Source: Molanna angustata
Taxonomy: Eukaryota; Arthropoda; Insecta; Trichoptera; Molannidae
DNA length: 64,000 bases
Direction of reading: 5' to 3'
Assembly: GCA_963576475.1 (NCBI GenBank)
Contig: OY754977.1
Location: 34,433,372-34,497,371, forward strand
The translations under genes were made by a program, and so were the position numbers. A model generated the notes under the pieces. That model did not search any database. It saw nothing but the letters and a program-made list of their open reading frames with translations, and was not told the origin of the DNA. Positions 36,036 to 47,374 of the stretch are shown here, one piece after another. Numbering within the stretch: the first letter of the stretch is position 1; each line of letters begins with the position of its first letter.

Positions 36036-37555
36036 AATTTGAGATTTTGTATACCTAGCAAATGTGATAGCAAAGGAAGTTTTGAATATCAAAGGGAGGC
36101 ACACAAAATGGACCCAAAATGGTGGAATGGAGAGGTAAAAGATTTAGAGGAAAAAAGAAGCGCACTTTTAAAAACTGGCAGAAATCAAAAGAAGAGGAAG
36201 ATCATATAAAATACAAGGAAATAAAAGAGACAGCAAAGAGAAAAGTCACACAGGCCAGGGCAAAATCAAATGATTTTTCTTATGAAAAACTAGAAACAGC
36301 TGAAAGTGAATCCGAAATATTTAAGATTGCTAGGCACAGACCCAAGCTGAATATGGATGTTAAGATAAACAAATACATTAAGGACAAGGATCAGAAGCTA
36401 TTAACTTTAGATGAAGACATAAATAACAGATGGGGCGAATACTATACAGAACTGCTAAACGAAGAATTCCCTAGTGAAAGAATTGTTCCAATACAGTCAA
36501 CATCTGGACCCATAAATGAAATACCTAATTCAAGCTGAAGTCACAAAGATTCCCGGACAATTTACCGTAGCCGATTGACCGTGGACAATTGACCGTACGT
36601 CCTTTTTACTGTATGAACAATTTACCGTTAGGACAATTTACCGGGGGGACAATTTACCGTATGGACAGTTGACCGTCGGGACAATTTACCGTACGGACAA
36701 TTGACCGTGAGGACAATTGGCCGTATGGACAATTCACCGTGCGGAAACTATTTTTAATATCAGAAAAAATTCTTTTTCTTTTTTCGTTTGAGTCAAATAA
36801 ATTGAGTGAGTAAAAAAAATGTTCGTTTATGGCGACGGACCGATTGCCTAATTTTTTTATTTCAAATGTAACTAGAGAAATCAAATTCAAATGTATGAAT
36901 AACATAAAGCGGCCAATATACATTGATGAAGTGGATCTGCCCAAGGTGAAAGAGTTCAGGTATCTTGGTTCAGTACTTACAGCAGATGCAAATATTGATG
37001 CTGACGTCACACACAGAACCCATGTAGCCTGGCAGAAATGGAGATCCCTCACAGGAGCATTATGTGACAATCGTGTACCAATAAAAACAAAGGGAAAAGT
37101 CTACAAAACGGCAGTAAGACCGGCAATGATTTATGGCGCCGAATGCTGGACCGTAAAGAAGGTAAACGAGCAAAAACTCCACACCAACGAGATGAAAATG
37201 TTTAGGTGGTCCGGAGGTGTGACTAGATTAGGCAGAGTGAGAAACCAACAAATCAGAGGCAGCTTCGGGGTAATACCAGTGACGGAAAAGGTAACAGAAG
37301 CAAGGTTAAGATGGTATGGCCATGTGACGAGGCATGAGGATCATGCAATGCTTACGGCACTAGAAATACAGAAGAGCAAGAGAGGTAGAGGTCTACCCAG
37401 ACTCACATGGTGGAAAGGTATGGAGAAGGAGTTGAGAAGGGCACAATTGGATAAAACGATGATGCAAGATAGAGAGGCATGGAGGATAAAAATAAGGAGA
37501 GCCGACCCCAAAACAAGTATGGAAGAAGGATTAGGAAAAGAATTTGAGATTTTGT
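36036..37555 (+). mobile_element. RTE-like LINE (family D), copy 2, with 15-bp TSD and replaced RT core
   Basis: AATTTGAGATTTTGT is at 36036-36050 and 37541-37555, bounding a 1490-bp insert. The 5' part codes WWNGEVKDLEEKRSALLK (two frames) and RWGEYYTELLNEEFP. The 3' part (36880-37510) codes EFRYLGSVLTADANIDADVT, RPAMIYGAECWTVKK, RLRWYGHVTRHED, ending IKIRRADPK as in copy 1. The reverse-transcriptase palm (FADD region) expected between them is missing; 36540-36880 instead holds a short-unit tandem array and AT-rich DNA. Confidence 0.88.
36550..36748. repeat. Short tandem array inside LINE family D copy 2
   Basis: About eleven degenerate units of 14-18 bp on the theme GGACAATTTACCGTAC / GGACAATTGACCGT. 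The core CAATTG is palindromic. It replaces the RT core of the host LINE. Confidence 0.85.
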
Positions 37556-37966
37556 CTTTGAGTATATTCATACCAATTTTCAACGTTCTAGCTTTTATGG
37601 TTTTTGACAAATATGGAAAAATAAAGTAAAAATTCAAAAGTTGATAACCCCTGATTGAAACAAAAATTTAAAATTCCGAGTATAAAAGTTTTGTAGGCCA
37701 ATAACTACCTATATTTTCTGAAATTTTAGGCTCTGTGCATAGAGCGGATCAAAAGTTATAAGGGGGGGCACACACACACAGACATATACACACTAAATTT
37801 TCTACTCTGAATTCTGAGTAAATCCGTATATATAGAAAATATATGCTGCGAAGTCTCTAACTTGGTGACTAAGTTTGGAAATGAGAAAAATATAGACCCC
37901 GCATAAAAATCTCGCATATCCTGGCTTGATGCTTTGTCAATATGTTAAGAGAAATGAATTCTCTTG

Positions 37967-38354
37967 AACAGATTTTTAATTATCTCAATAGAGACGAAGT
38001 TGGAATATTTATTGTAGGAGAACCGGGAAATCAAGGCACCTACAGGGCTTACGACCTGTCATCGGCTGGTTTACGTGATCACTTTATGCGCTTGCGCAAC
38101 GTTCACCAATTATGCCTTTTTTAATGAGATCCCTATCAATTCAATTTTGCAATAACAATATATAGAACTTTCAAAATTGAATTGATAGGGATCTCATTAA
38201 AAAAGGCATAATTGGTGAACGTTGCGCAAGCGCATAAAGTGATCACGTAAACCAGCCGATGACAGGTCGTAAGCCCTGTAGGTGCCTTGATTTCCCGGTT
38301 CTCCTACAATAAATATTCCAACTTCGTCTCTATTGAGATAATTAAAAATCTGTT
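37967..38354. repeat. Perfect 183-bp inverted repeat with 22-bp spacer
   Basis: Left arm 37967-38149, right arm 38172-38354, no mismatch found by eye. The right arm and its right flank (ctttgactcccgacaggg...) match the repeat-B sequence at 48.3-48.6 kb, so the left arm is a local inverted duplication of the right. Transcripts would fold into a long hairpin. The 60-codon frame at 37942-38124 is part of the repeat, not a gene. Confidence 0.95.
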
Positions 38355-38950
38355 AAAAAATATCTTTGACTCCCGACAGGGAAAAAAATCCAATGTTTGC
38401 GCATATGCAATAATAAAAATATTCGAATTCTCTTGAACAAATTACAGTTGGAAAATTTATACATACCTACAATACTGTACTATCCAAACTTCTAAGAACA
38501 TTAACTATGGAGGTATTTAAATGAGCTAAAAAAATAATAGTACACAAAAACTAATAACTATACTTGTCTCAAGTGACTTAACAATTAAATTAAACTTTAG
38601 GAAGATAAGACAAATGAATGAAAAATCAAACTTAAGGATGAAAGAAATCTTGTCTCCTCAAAAACTCAGGCCTGTCTTATTTCTGCGAAGAGCAACGACG
38701 AATAGCTTTTGTCTTTCAATGGAAGCGCCCTACCTAACAGTAGATCTATTGACCTGCATGGTGTATCTATATATGGTGTATAAACCGTTGTGATTTACAG
38801 TGACTCCATTAATGCTAAGATGAAACTCAGCTCTAAAAAAATCTCAATAACTCATATTTCCATACTCTACAAAGTGCAAATATGCCTAGTTATTTAATAT
38901 GATAGTTACTTCTGGAGAGGCGCCCCCTAATAACTACTGAAAACTCTTTA
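38355..38950. other. AT-rich DNA continuing repeat B, otherwise unassigned
   Basis: The first about 90 bp (aatatctttgactcccg...tgcgcatatgcaataataaaaatattcga) belong to repeat B. The rest is unrecognised. Confidence 0.4.
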
Positions 38951-38954
38951 AAGG

Positions 38955-39250
38955 TATATTTATTTTAATCTCACAAATGTTGAGCTGAAGAGGTCTGCAG
39001 AGGATAGAGAGAAGTGGAAAGCGGGATGTAGATTTCTTCTGCAAACCAATCCGCAGGATTGAGACTTTTGATGATGATTTTAATCTTCTTGTACATATAA
39101 TAAGTACACTGGGGCTGATTGCCTAATGGCAATTTCTTCCAACCAACCAGAGTATACTGTACATCTGATTAACAACTCATCATCGATCAATGGATTGCAA
39201 TCACTAGACCACAGATGTAGGGTCAGTATTCTAAGCATGTTCTAAAGTTC
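38955..39250. mobile_element. Three small LINE fragments
   Basis: 38955-39085 (+) reads VELKRSAEDREKWKAGCRFL with a GATGATGAT-type tail, a LINE C-terminus. 39110-39165 (-) is the 'GGTTGGAAGAAATTGCC' tail. 39165-39250 (+) reads INGLQSLDHRCRVSILSMF, matching GLQSLDHRRKVSILS of LINE family C at 41250-41320. All are dead debris. Confidence 0.55.
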
Positions 39251-39292
39251 TAAGGTAGAGGCGTTTACATTGTGGAAATTCATTTTAATAAA

Positions 39293-39378
39293 TTATTAAA
39301 ATAACAATATAACTTTGTTTATTTCCACTTATTTATAAATAAGTGGAAATAAACAAAGTTATATTGTTATTTTAATAA
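39293..39378. repeat. Perfect 86-bp palindrome without spacer
   Basis: Arms 39293-39335 and 39336-39378, 43 bp each, exact reverse complements, centre atttA|Taaat. AT-rich with a GTTTATTTCCACTTATTTA half-core. Confidence 0.97.
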
Positions 39379-39719
39379 CACTGGTCGACAAGATTTTTGT
39401 AACACAAAGCAGATCTTTATTTTTAAAATGCAAATACTATTATACCCCCATGGCAAATACCTTTTTAAGAATAGGAAAAATATTCCTAAAGCCCTAACAC
39501 GTACCACTTTTCAATAGCTCAATAAGACCATTTTACATTAGCAGGTAGTCAATTTTAAGAGGGGACGGATAATATGGATGCATTTTATAACAGGAAAAGT
39601 ACCTAAACTTTGTTGTTTATAATTTTAGACATAAAATTAAGATTAAAAATCAATCTTCTGTTGAGTTTCGAAGTGAGTGGTTATCTGTGTGTAGATGAGA
39701 AAGTGTTTTAAGGACGAAA

Positions 39720-40560
39720 ATGTCGAGACAGACGCGCCTCAGTTGCAAAATCTCTCCGGACAAATTTTGTTATATTTGTGGAGAATTTATAGCGAAATCA
39801 CAAGCCAGGCCATTTTCTGAACGTTTTAAAAAAGCCTACTTCCAATATTTTGGTGTTTTAATTGGATATCAAGACAAGCAGTGGGCTCCCCATGTGTGCT
39901 GTGTTAGTTGTAGCATATCATTGGTGCAGTGGATGAATTGGAAGAGAAAAAGCATGCCTTTTGCAGTCCCTATGGTATAGTGATAACCCACTAATCATTG
40001 ATGATTGCTATTTTTGCCTGACAAAGACTGAAGGTTATTCCAAAAAGGGAAAGCACATGATCGACTATCCAAATTTGCAGTCTGCAATACAATCTGTCGC
40101 AGATGCAGATTTACCAGTGCTGATTGCACCTTTAGATCTGCAAAATGTTGTTTTGGAAGATATTGGAGACAACGCATCATCAGGCAGCTACGAAGAACAG
40201 TGCACAGACTCTACATTTACTAAAGGTCCCAGTTCCGGCGAGCCACATTTAATTACTCAAAGTGAGTTAAATGATTTAGTACGTGATTTGGGGTTATCAA
40301 AGCAACAGACAGAACTTCTTAGTTGCCGTCTTAAGGAATGGAACTTATTAGCTATTATTAAATGAAAATTACGATTTTCAGAAAAAGAAATGCTCCGTTT
40401 CCTGCATTCAACAATATTGAAAATTTGTTGTGTGCGTGTACTGATATTGATGGTTTAATGTGTATCAAGGATGATGGGATCCAGCCATGATGGGTGATTA
40501 CTGCTGGTTTTTGAAGAGAGAAGATATGACCCCTCATAAAAGGAGAAAATAGAATTTAAT
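39720..40560 (+). pseudogene. Relic of a transposon-like insect protein with Cys-rich N-terminus
   Basis: 39720-39977 codes a protein beginning MSRQTRLSCKISPDKFCYIC, then GEFI, a CCVSCS motif and KSMPFAVPMV. One base out of frame it continues at about 39978 (DDCYFCLTKTEGYSKKGKH, YPNLQSAIQ) to LITQSELNDLVRDLGLSKQQ, TELLSCRLKEWNLL and a stop at about 40364. After another shift, VSGKRNAPFPAFNNIENLL and REDMTPHKRRK end near 40560. I recognise this architecture (two CxxC pairs, 'MPFAVPM-WREP', 'QSELNDLVRDL') from unannotated multi-copy proteins in insect and other invertebrate genomes. The middle several hundred residues are missing. It is a decayed, internally deleted copy with at least two frameshifts. 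Molecular function unknown. Confidence 0.65.
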
Positions 40561-40849
40561 TATTATTTTAATTCAATATTTTTAATATTTAATGTAATCA
40601 TTTGTTTTCCAATACATATCACATATTGTAACATTAAATGTGATTCTATAAATGTAACAAGAAAACCTTACGTGTTACAACTTTTTTATCCTCATTTTCG
40701 TATTTTGATACGTCCATTCTACCATAAAATGCTATTCAGCTTTATGTTACAACCAAAAAATTTTTTTTTGTCGGCCAGTGTATTTTATGTTCTAAAGTTA
40801 TTACAGGAAATGCTCAGAAGAACTTGCATCTCTGGTCTCTCCTCCCATT

Positions 40850-41715
40850 CACAATAGAAATACACGTTTCACTTGGTCGCAGCACCCATTCAAAGTGATC
40901 CTTTAAAATAAACAGATATGTTGCTTCATTTTTACATCAGCCCAACTGTGGAGTGATCTTCAGAATTGTACTAATATTCAGGGACCATTATTTGTCACCA
41001 TGTTACGTAACATCTTCTATTTCAGTGTTACGCTAATTTCTACTTTATTTCTCTGTAGATTTTGTGTGTTTAAAGTGTATGCATGCTATGATTTTCGCCC
41101 TGATGTTTAAAGGCATATACATTTTTTTTTAACCTGGCTATGTAGGAGACACCGAGTATTAGGATTTGGGTCCATTATACTCTTCCGATGAAGCGCACTA
41201 CGTAGCATTAGGGAGGTTTTGCAATCCCGCGGTAGTGTCTATAGAATTAACTTAGAATACTGACCTTGCGTCTATGGTCTAGAGATTGCAATCCATCAGT
41301 CAATGATTGATCGTCAATCAGACGTACAGCATTGAGGGTATTCATTAGATATTGGGGGGCGCTACTCCAGAGGTGAATAACATATTCAATAATTGGGCGT
41401 GTTTGCACTTTTTGATACGTTAAAAGAGACAAGATTTCTTTCGCCCAAAGTATTAATGGAGTGGAGGTAGTTATTTATTTGAAGATGTAGGTCTTTCCGA
41501 GCTTCTGATATATCACTCTGTTTAGGAGGCTTGTCAAAAGAAAAACTGTCATCAGCATAATGGATGGGTGCGCATGAAAGCAAATCATTAATGTAAAGGA
41601 CGAATAGGGTCAGAGATAGAATGGACCCTTGAGGAACTCCTGCACTGATAGAATGGGGAGATGAAGAGCAACCGTCCACTAAAGAAAAGACTTCATAAAT
41701 GTCTTGAAACACTCA
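40850..41715 (-). mobile_element. LINE family C (CR1/Jockey-like) fragment with RT motifs
   Basis: Minus strand, in order: VFSLVDGCSSSPHSISAGVP, QGSILSLTLFVLYINDLL, IHYADDSFSF (YADD motif), then VQTRPIIEYVIHLWSSAPQY, GLQSLDHRRKVSIL and FYRHYRGIAKPP. Frame is lost at least twice. The 5' part (endonuclease and first RT blocks) is absent. The same family occurs at 13860-14090 and 39165-39250. Confidence 0.85.
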
Positions 41716-43930
41716 GGTTCCACGAAATTAAATAATCGGATGTCAAAATGTATTCGATGAGAATGTGTTTCGTGAAAGAACATTACGAGGTTTCTCAACA
41801 CAACAAAACATATATCCAAATAGATATTGCGTTAACTTAATTTTCACTTAGGTTTCCCCTACTTACAACTCTTTTCTTGGTCCAAATTAACATTTTCTTC
41901 AGCAGATTGCAAACTCTCCCCAGTGCTTCTTGGGAAGTGCGTAAGGGACCCAAATCTTAATAGCTAGTGTCCTCTACATAACCACGTTAAAAAAAAGGAA
42001 AATTTGGTAGTAAGATAAGCCTACCGATATATTTTATTCACAATTATAAGTATACATCATCTTTGCTTATTGTGGCGTAAAACAATAAAATAAAATTGAA
42101 AGTTAAGATTGCATGATAAGTATGACTGAATGAAAAATCACTAATTGGAAATGGTTTTACTGGAGACTGATCTACCAATATCTGATATAATACAAATGTC
42201 CAATTTCAGGGATCCCAAATTTATCTGGGCCTGGCACAGATGCATCTGTTGAATCTACGGTAGCCCTGATCAGCACACTTTGAATAGTCTTGTTACAGTG
42301 TGCATGGAGAAAAGACAATATTCTGAATGCTTCACACCAAAAATATATGTACATACTTGTTCTGGAGAGGGATGGTTTCAACATGAATTTATCTTATGCA
42401 CTTTGATAACTTTACTAAATAATTCTTACACTTTGAACTTGTTTATGGTTGTTCAAAAAACATTGCATAACATCTATGGATGTTAATGTTTTTCAACCTA
42501 TTTTTCTTTTAATATTGAATACATATTTACAAGATTTAAATATATGTATTTATAGAATACATATTTACAAGGAAAAATGAAGCTTGATAGTGGAGAAATT
42601 TCAATAAAAATAAGCATAATGTAGTTAAAACTTTATTGATTAATTCCAAAATGTGAAAAACTTTAGATGGACAGTGTAAATAATAATGATAATTATCATT
42701 GAATGAAAGAGAAATGTAATATTAAATAGATTATTGTTTTCATTAAAATAATCTAAATAACATTTTAAGAAACAGACATTAAAAAATATTACAAAATGAT
42801 ATAGGCTATTTAATCATTAAACAACATTAGAAAATTGTCAATTTTATTTTTATAACGTCTATTAAAATACTATATTACTTTTAATACAGATTATCATTTG
42901 CATTATTCGTTTTGAAAAGTTAACAATTTCCAAATGTTGACATAAACATTACCTCCAATTAAAAATATATTGCACCATACATATAAATTTAACAATTCTG
43001 TGTTTTGTACAGCAGTTACAAAATATGAATTAAAGGCATGATTAAAGGTATATAAACTTTTCTTAGAGGAACTTTATTAATTCAAACTTAGTGATAAAAA
43101 AAAATAAAGTGGACTGAATTTGTGGTACCTACCTATTTTACTATAGACAAACTAATGTGGACATTTTGAAATTAAAATATTTATGATAGGAAGAATTTCC
43201 AGGTATTTTATATCTGTAGAAGATAACACAAACAAAATATGTAAATGACAGCTTAAAATTTAACAAAATATATTGCAAATTTATAAGAACTTGAATGGAA
43301 AAAATAATATTTTTAGACGCAACTAAAATCATTTAAATATTAATCATAAATGCATTGCATACATAAATAAACTTTTCCTCTTAGTAAATAATTCACAGTA
43401 TTTTGCTTTATACATAAATTTTGTTTTGAATGTAAGGCATAAAAAGATGTTACCCAAAACGAGTTACATTTATTTATTACATTTATTCACACAAACATCG
43501 ATGACTTGACAATAATTGAATCTGCAATGCCCCACTAGGCAAAAAACCTGTGCCGGGGTCAATGCATCTCGAGACAGTGACATTGTATTACTTGATGCCA
43601 ACATCAATCTTATATAAAAAGTGATAATATCACAACAATGGAAATAAAAAAAAAACATAATATAATACATGGAACATTTATTTGACTGTTGTGAGCTCAA
43701 AGAAAATCATTGTATTTGGCATACAAAATTATTTAATTTTGATATTTTTAAGTATCAACAATAGTTAACAATGAACATGAAATAAAATTATAACCTTTGA
43801 ACTAGAACAAATTACATTATTTTTCTCGCAGCATTTGAATCTCTGAAATGATTCATAAAATATTTTTAGTGAACAAGAAATAAATATGTATCAATAAACA
43901 AAAAATACTTCACAACTATCTTTACAACTC
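41716..43930. other. Intergenic AT-rich DNA
   Basis: No gene recognised. Small frames lack domains. Confidence 0.5.
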
Positions 43931-43934
43931 GTTC

Positions 43935-44120
43935 TGGATACCCAGCTGATTACTTTTGTATTGCTTTACGGGCAACAGGTACTATACTAATTTTAACATT
44001 CACACAAGTTGTCACATTTTAGAGACTAAAAATGTGAAAAAACTATGACTCCACCGAGAATCAAACCCAAAACTTGGCTCAGGAATCAAATAACTAACTG
44101 AGCCACTTAGGCCAAATTAT
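43935..44120 (-). mobile_element. tRNA-headed SINE, family C, copy 2
   Basis: The minus strand has GCCTAAGTGGCTCAGTTAGT (A-box-like) and GGTTTGATTCTCGGTGGAGT (B-box-like). The body 'ttagtctctaaaatgtgacaa...attagtatagtacctgttgcccg' corresponds to 61500-61600 and to the split copy at 2346-3425. Confidence 0.65.
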
Positions 44121-45324
44121 TAGAAATATGTATGCCTAAAGAATTTCAAGGGTGGTAGACAGTCTGACATTGGTAATATGTACTGCATATTAGAGATTAC
44201 ATAATTTGATTGTGCATTGAAAAAACTGCTTTTCGGGGAATCATATTCATTGATGAAGCATAATTTTGGTCATTTCTCATTGACAAGACATTGCATGAGC
44301 ACAGGTTACAGAACACAATCTTTGAGAGGAGATTATACAATTCAACTGTTTTAGACCACTAGGAAATATTTATTAATCTAATAATTATAAATATATATTG
44401 CCAATAAAATTGAATTAAATTTGTAGGAGTACAATTCACTACAATTATAACTGAATTGTATTTATAATTCAATTTACTACAATGATATTAAAAACCTTAA
44501 AAAAGTTCTGCCTTTTTTTGATAGTATTATGGGTATTTGTTCATAGGAGAATCAAAATTAAAGGTAAAACACAATATACACAAAAAGTTTGCAGATGTAT
44601 GATTTCTAGTTATAATGAAAATGTTTATTTTTCTTACACTATCTGATAATTTTATAAAAACCTGGTAATAACATATATTTATCCGACAATTTGTTTTGAG
44701 ACTTGTAAAAGAGTGCATAACAGTTTACAAGTGATTGATTTGTGTTTTTTTAAGAGCTAGAATGTGTTCCCAATAAGACATTCACTGTTGCGATAAAACA
44801 GACGGCTTCAAACTTGATTATAATAAAAAAAAAATTATCATCACCAGTGTATTTATACTTACTTGACAACATTAGTTTGCCAATAAAGGCTGTTTTGCTG
44901 AATAATAATTGCCTAATCCAAGGCAATATTAAATTAAAACAGTACACTTCAATAGTTTCGACTCTAGTGTGTGTAAGTGAAAGGTTAGTTTGGCAAAGGA
45001 TAAATAAAAGCAGAATAAATATTGTGGAAATGACATATCATAGCGAAAAGGAAATAAGTTAATATTCCAAGATGGTATCTGATGAAACAAATAGTATAAA
45101 GCATTGTTCAACCAAGAAGGATGGCATGTTTACATTAATAGAGTGATCAAGACTGATAATGGAAGAGTATAAATGAAGATTGATGTATAGATAAGTTTGC
45201 AATTGGTTCTATCAGACAAGTCTTATAGTATGCAATGGAAAATGTAAATGTTCTTAATTATTGTATCTTCTTGTTTTTTCAATATAAAAAGTATCAGAAA
45301 TTGACAAATGATTCACATCAGGTT
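44121..45324. other. Intergenic AT-rich DNA
   Basis: Nothing recognised. Frames at 44527-45111 lack domains. Confidence 0.5.
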
Positions 45325-45572
45325 AATATGTGTCAAAACTATCATACCAGGAATGAGAGGTCGGGGCCACCCAAGGAAGGGATGGCACGTTCATATGAAC
45401 GGTATTTTGAAAGACGGAAATGTTAGAAGTGTGAACAACAGACGAACATGTATAAGATGATGTATGAATGTTGTCGAGGCGATGAATGTATGTCAAAATA
45501 GAAGTGGCGTTCGGTTCTCTCTGCCTACCCCGTAAGGGACATGGCGTGATGGTATGTATGTATAACTATCAT
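45325..45572 (+). mobile_element. 3' end of LINE family A, truncated
   Basis: Reads GRGHPRKGWHVHMNGILKDG and NVRSVNNRRTCIR, with a stop inside, then the 3' tail 'ggttctctctgcctaccccgtaagggacatggcgtgatgg' and (TATG)n. Same 3' terminus as 52704-57125. Confidence 0.85.
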
Positions 45573-45938
45573 ACCATCGGTCAAAACAAACAAAGCTAAC
45601 AAGAAAATGTAATTTTGAAAGGAATTGATGTTATATCTTCATATATCTACAAACAAGTAATTATATGTATGCATTGATATCCTAATTTCATAGGGTGTCA
45701 GTCAGAATTTGCAGTTGTTTTATAGAAACTTACCAATAATAAAACCTAGAATATTTCATTGTATACCGCCATTAACAGTCGATTGTATATTTTTGGAAAT
45801 AATTTAAATATCACAGATATATTACAAATCAAAGCGAGGTACCAGTGTGGGAAACTAGCTGGAAAAAATTAAGAAAAATCAATCACTCGTTATTCATAAG
45901 CACTTTTTACCATAAAAAAATAATATATAAAATATACA

Positions 45939-46874
45939 CTAAGCCGTCTTGGCTCGAATAGCGGCTCTCTTCCCAGTGACAGCCTGGAAACCCGACTTAA
46001 TACTAGCAACTGAACAGCGTGAACCACAAGTCTCACATTGCAGGAAGAATAATCTAGTGTCCTTCTGAAGTATAGTGTCGGGAGATCTACACGTATGACA
46101 CGTCACATATTCTTTGATATACCGACGCAAGACATTCTCAATCTGTTTCTGTTGAAATCTGCCCTTGATGATGAGCTGACTGTTACCGTCCACAGATCCA
46201 CTCGTTCCCAACTCGGCCAGCAAGAAGTCCAACAAGTGCTTGGGTTGTCTGTGCAACGTTTTGCATATTTCTGTGAAATTGGCAAAGGAGGTCTTCTTTG
46301 TTCCGATCCGCACAACCTGTGGAGGTCTCATGACGAACTTCTGCTTCTTTCCCGACACCATTGAGGGGTTCTTCTCTCGCATGATGTCAAACACTCTGTC
46401 CAAGAGCTCGTCGTACGTATAATCTCTGTCTGAGCCCGCCCATGTGTTGCTGGTATCGTCGACATTTTCTTTATTCTCCGATTTGCTTTGTTCATCCTCT
46501 ACGATCAAATCGTCCAAATTCTTCTTCTTTTTTTTCTTTTTCGTCTTGGAAAAGTCAATGTCTAAATCTAGATCATCTTCTACTTCCTCTTCTCGATGCT
46601 CGGGCTCTTCTATAGTTATCTTTTCTTCTTTTGTTTCGGGCAATGCGCCCTCGAGCTCGTCCAAATTAAAGAAAGGCTTCTTTTTCTTTTTTTTCGTTTT
46701 ACCGAATGTGTCTAAATCCAGATTGTCATCATCGACAGGATCCACGTCGGCGTCTTTCGGAGTTTCTTTGACGGGAGCTGCCACGGGTTCTCCGGCGAGA
46801 GCAGAATCTAAGTCGAAAGCGATCTTCTTCTTTTTTTTCTTTTTAGAAGGATCAAAAATTAAATCGTCATCCAT
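45939..46874 (-). CDS. eIF2beta: Translation initiation factor eIF2 subunit beta
   Basis: Uninterrupted 311-aa frame starting [17 protein letters not shown]. Three poly-lysine K-boxes lie near residues 11-17, 60-66 and 110-118, separated by acidic stretches. A central helix-turn-helix/eIF2-gamma-binding core follows ([35 protein letters not shown]), then a C-terminal zinc ribbon with Cys 259, 262, 280 and 283 (CHTC...CETC). Length and order match the family (about 310-335 aa). Known role: part of the eIF2 heterotrimer that delivers initiator tRNA; the K-boxes bind eIF5 and eIF2B epsilon. Intronless here, but with no frameshift, polyA tract or TSD, so I read it as the real gene and not a retrocopy. 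A MITE-D copy lies 133 bp upstream. Confidence 0.97.
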   Translation of the reverse strand: MDDDLIFDPSKKKKKKKIAFDLDSALAGEPVAAPVKETPKDADVDPVDDDNLDLDTFGKTKKKKKKPFFNLDELEGALPETKEEKITIEEPEHREEEVEDDLDLDIDFSKTKKKKKKKNLDDLIVEDEQSKSENKENVDDTSNTWAGSDRDYTYDELLDRVFDIMREKNPSMVSGKKQKFVMRPPQVVRIGTKKTSFANFTEICKTLHRQPKHLLDFLLAELGTSGSVDGNSQLIIKGRFQQKQIENVLRRYIKEYVTCHTCRSPDTILQKDTRLFFLQCETCGSRCSVASIKSGFQAVTGKRAAIRAKTA

Positions 46875-47006
46875 TATTGCGTTGATTTGTAATAAGTTTA
46901 ATTATTTTAAGGTTATAAAACTAACATGAGGGGCCTGACAAACGATTACATCAGCCACACAATACTGCCAACAACAATGCCAACTGTCGCTAGCTTCATA
47001 TTGATC

Positions 47007-47354
47007 CATAGATTTTCATGTAATATTGTAGATAGATATGGTAGTTAGCAAATTTTGTATGAATCAAAGTGAGGATTTTTTCCGCGGGACTTTTGACAAC
47101 AAGATGGGCACAAAACATTGTTTTTCTATAGAGAATAACGACTAATGTAAATTGTTTTCGGATTTCTTTGTCGAAAAAAGCTTTGTTCATAAAGATTTAG
47201 AGAACAGTTATCTAGGAAGTGTTAAAATGTATGGAAAATTGCAATATGTTACCAACCAAGAAATCACACGCGCGATATAGGTACCATATCTCACTCATTG
47301 CATGGAGTGGAAATCGTATATGGAAATCTTTTATATTTTCATTGAAAGTCTATG
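47007..47354. mobile_element. MITE-like element D, copy 2, upstream of eIF2 beta
   Basis: Starts CATAGATTTTCATGTAATA, ends GAAAGTCTATG. The interior matches 34288-34609 (tctatagagaataacgact, ttgtcgaaaaaa, tagagaacagttatctagga, cacgcgcgatat). The right end is more diverged than in copy 1. Noncoding. Confidence 0.78.
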
Positions 47355-47374
47355 TAATAGAGTATTAAAAGAAT

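Larger units (their letters stand above)
34725..38354 (+). repeat. Composite repeat B, copy 2, with insertions
   Basis: Repeat-B blocks at 34725-34800 (actagttgcgtgtaaaacatgtgatcc...gaagaatacg), 35700-36050 (gtatgtacg...tatcaaacttttgag...; ctagttggggtgtttcggc; inverted pair ctcaaacatttttaa / ttaaaaatgtttgag) and 37556-38354. Foreign inserts are the GC-rich island (34801-35700) and an RTE-like LINE (36051-37540). Blocks match 48.1-57.3 kb in reverse and 57.85-58.18 kb in part. Confidence 0.7.

Noticed and set aside
37942..38124. Small protein MLREMNSLEQIFNYLNRDEV...
   Set aside because: Lies wholly in the 183-bp inverted repeat/repeat B; no family, and mirrored on the other strand.
45939..46874. 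eIF2 beta as a processed retrocopy
   Set aside because: It is intronless, but has an intact frame, no polyA tract and no TSD; without another copy in view the simpler reading is the real gene.
46444..46929. 161-codon Ser/Phe-rich plus-strand frame
   Set aside because: Antisense shadow of the lysine-rich eIF2 beta N-terminus.
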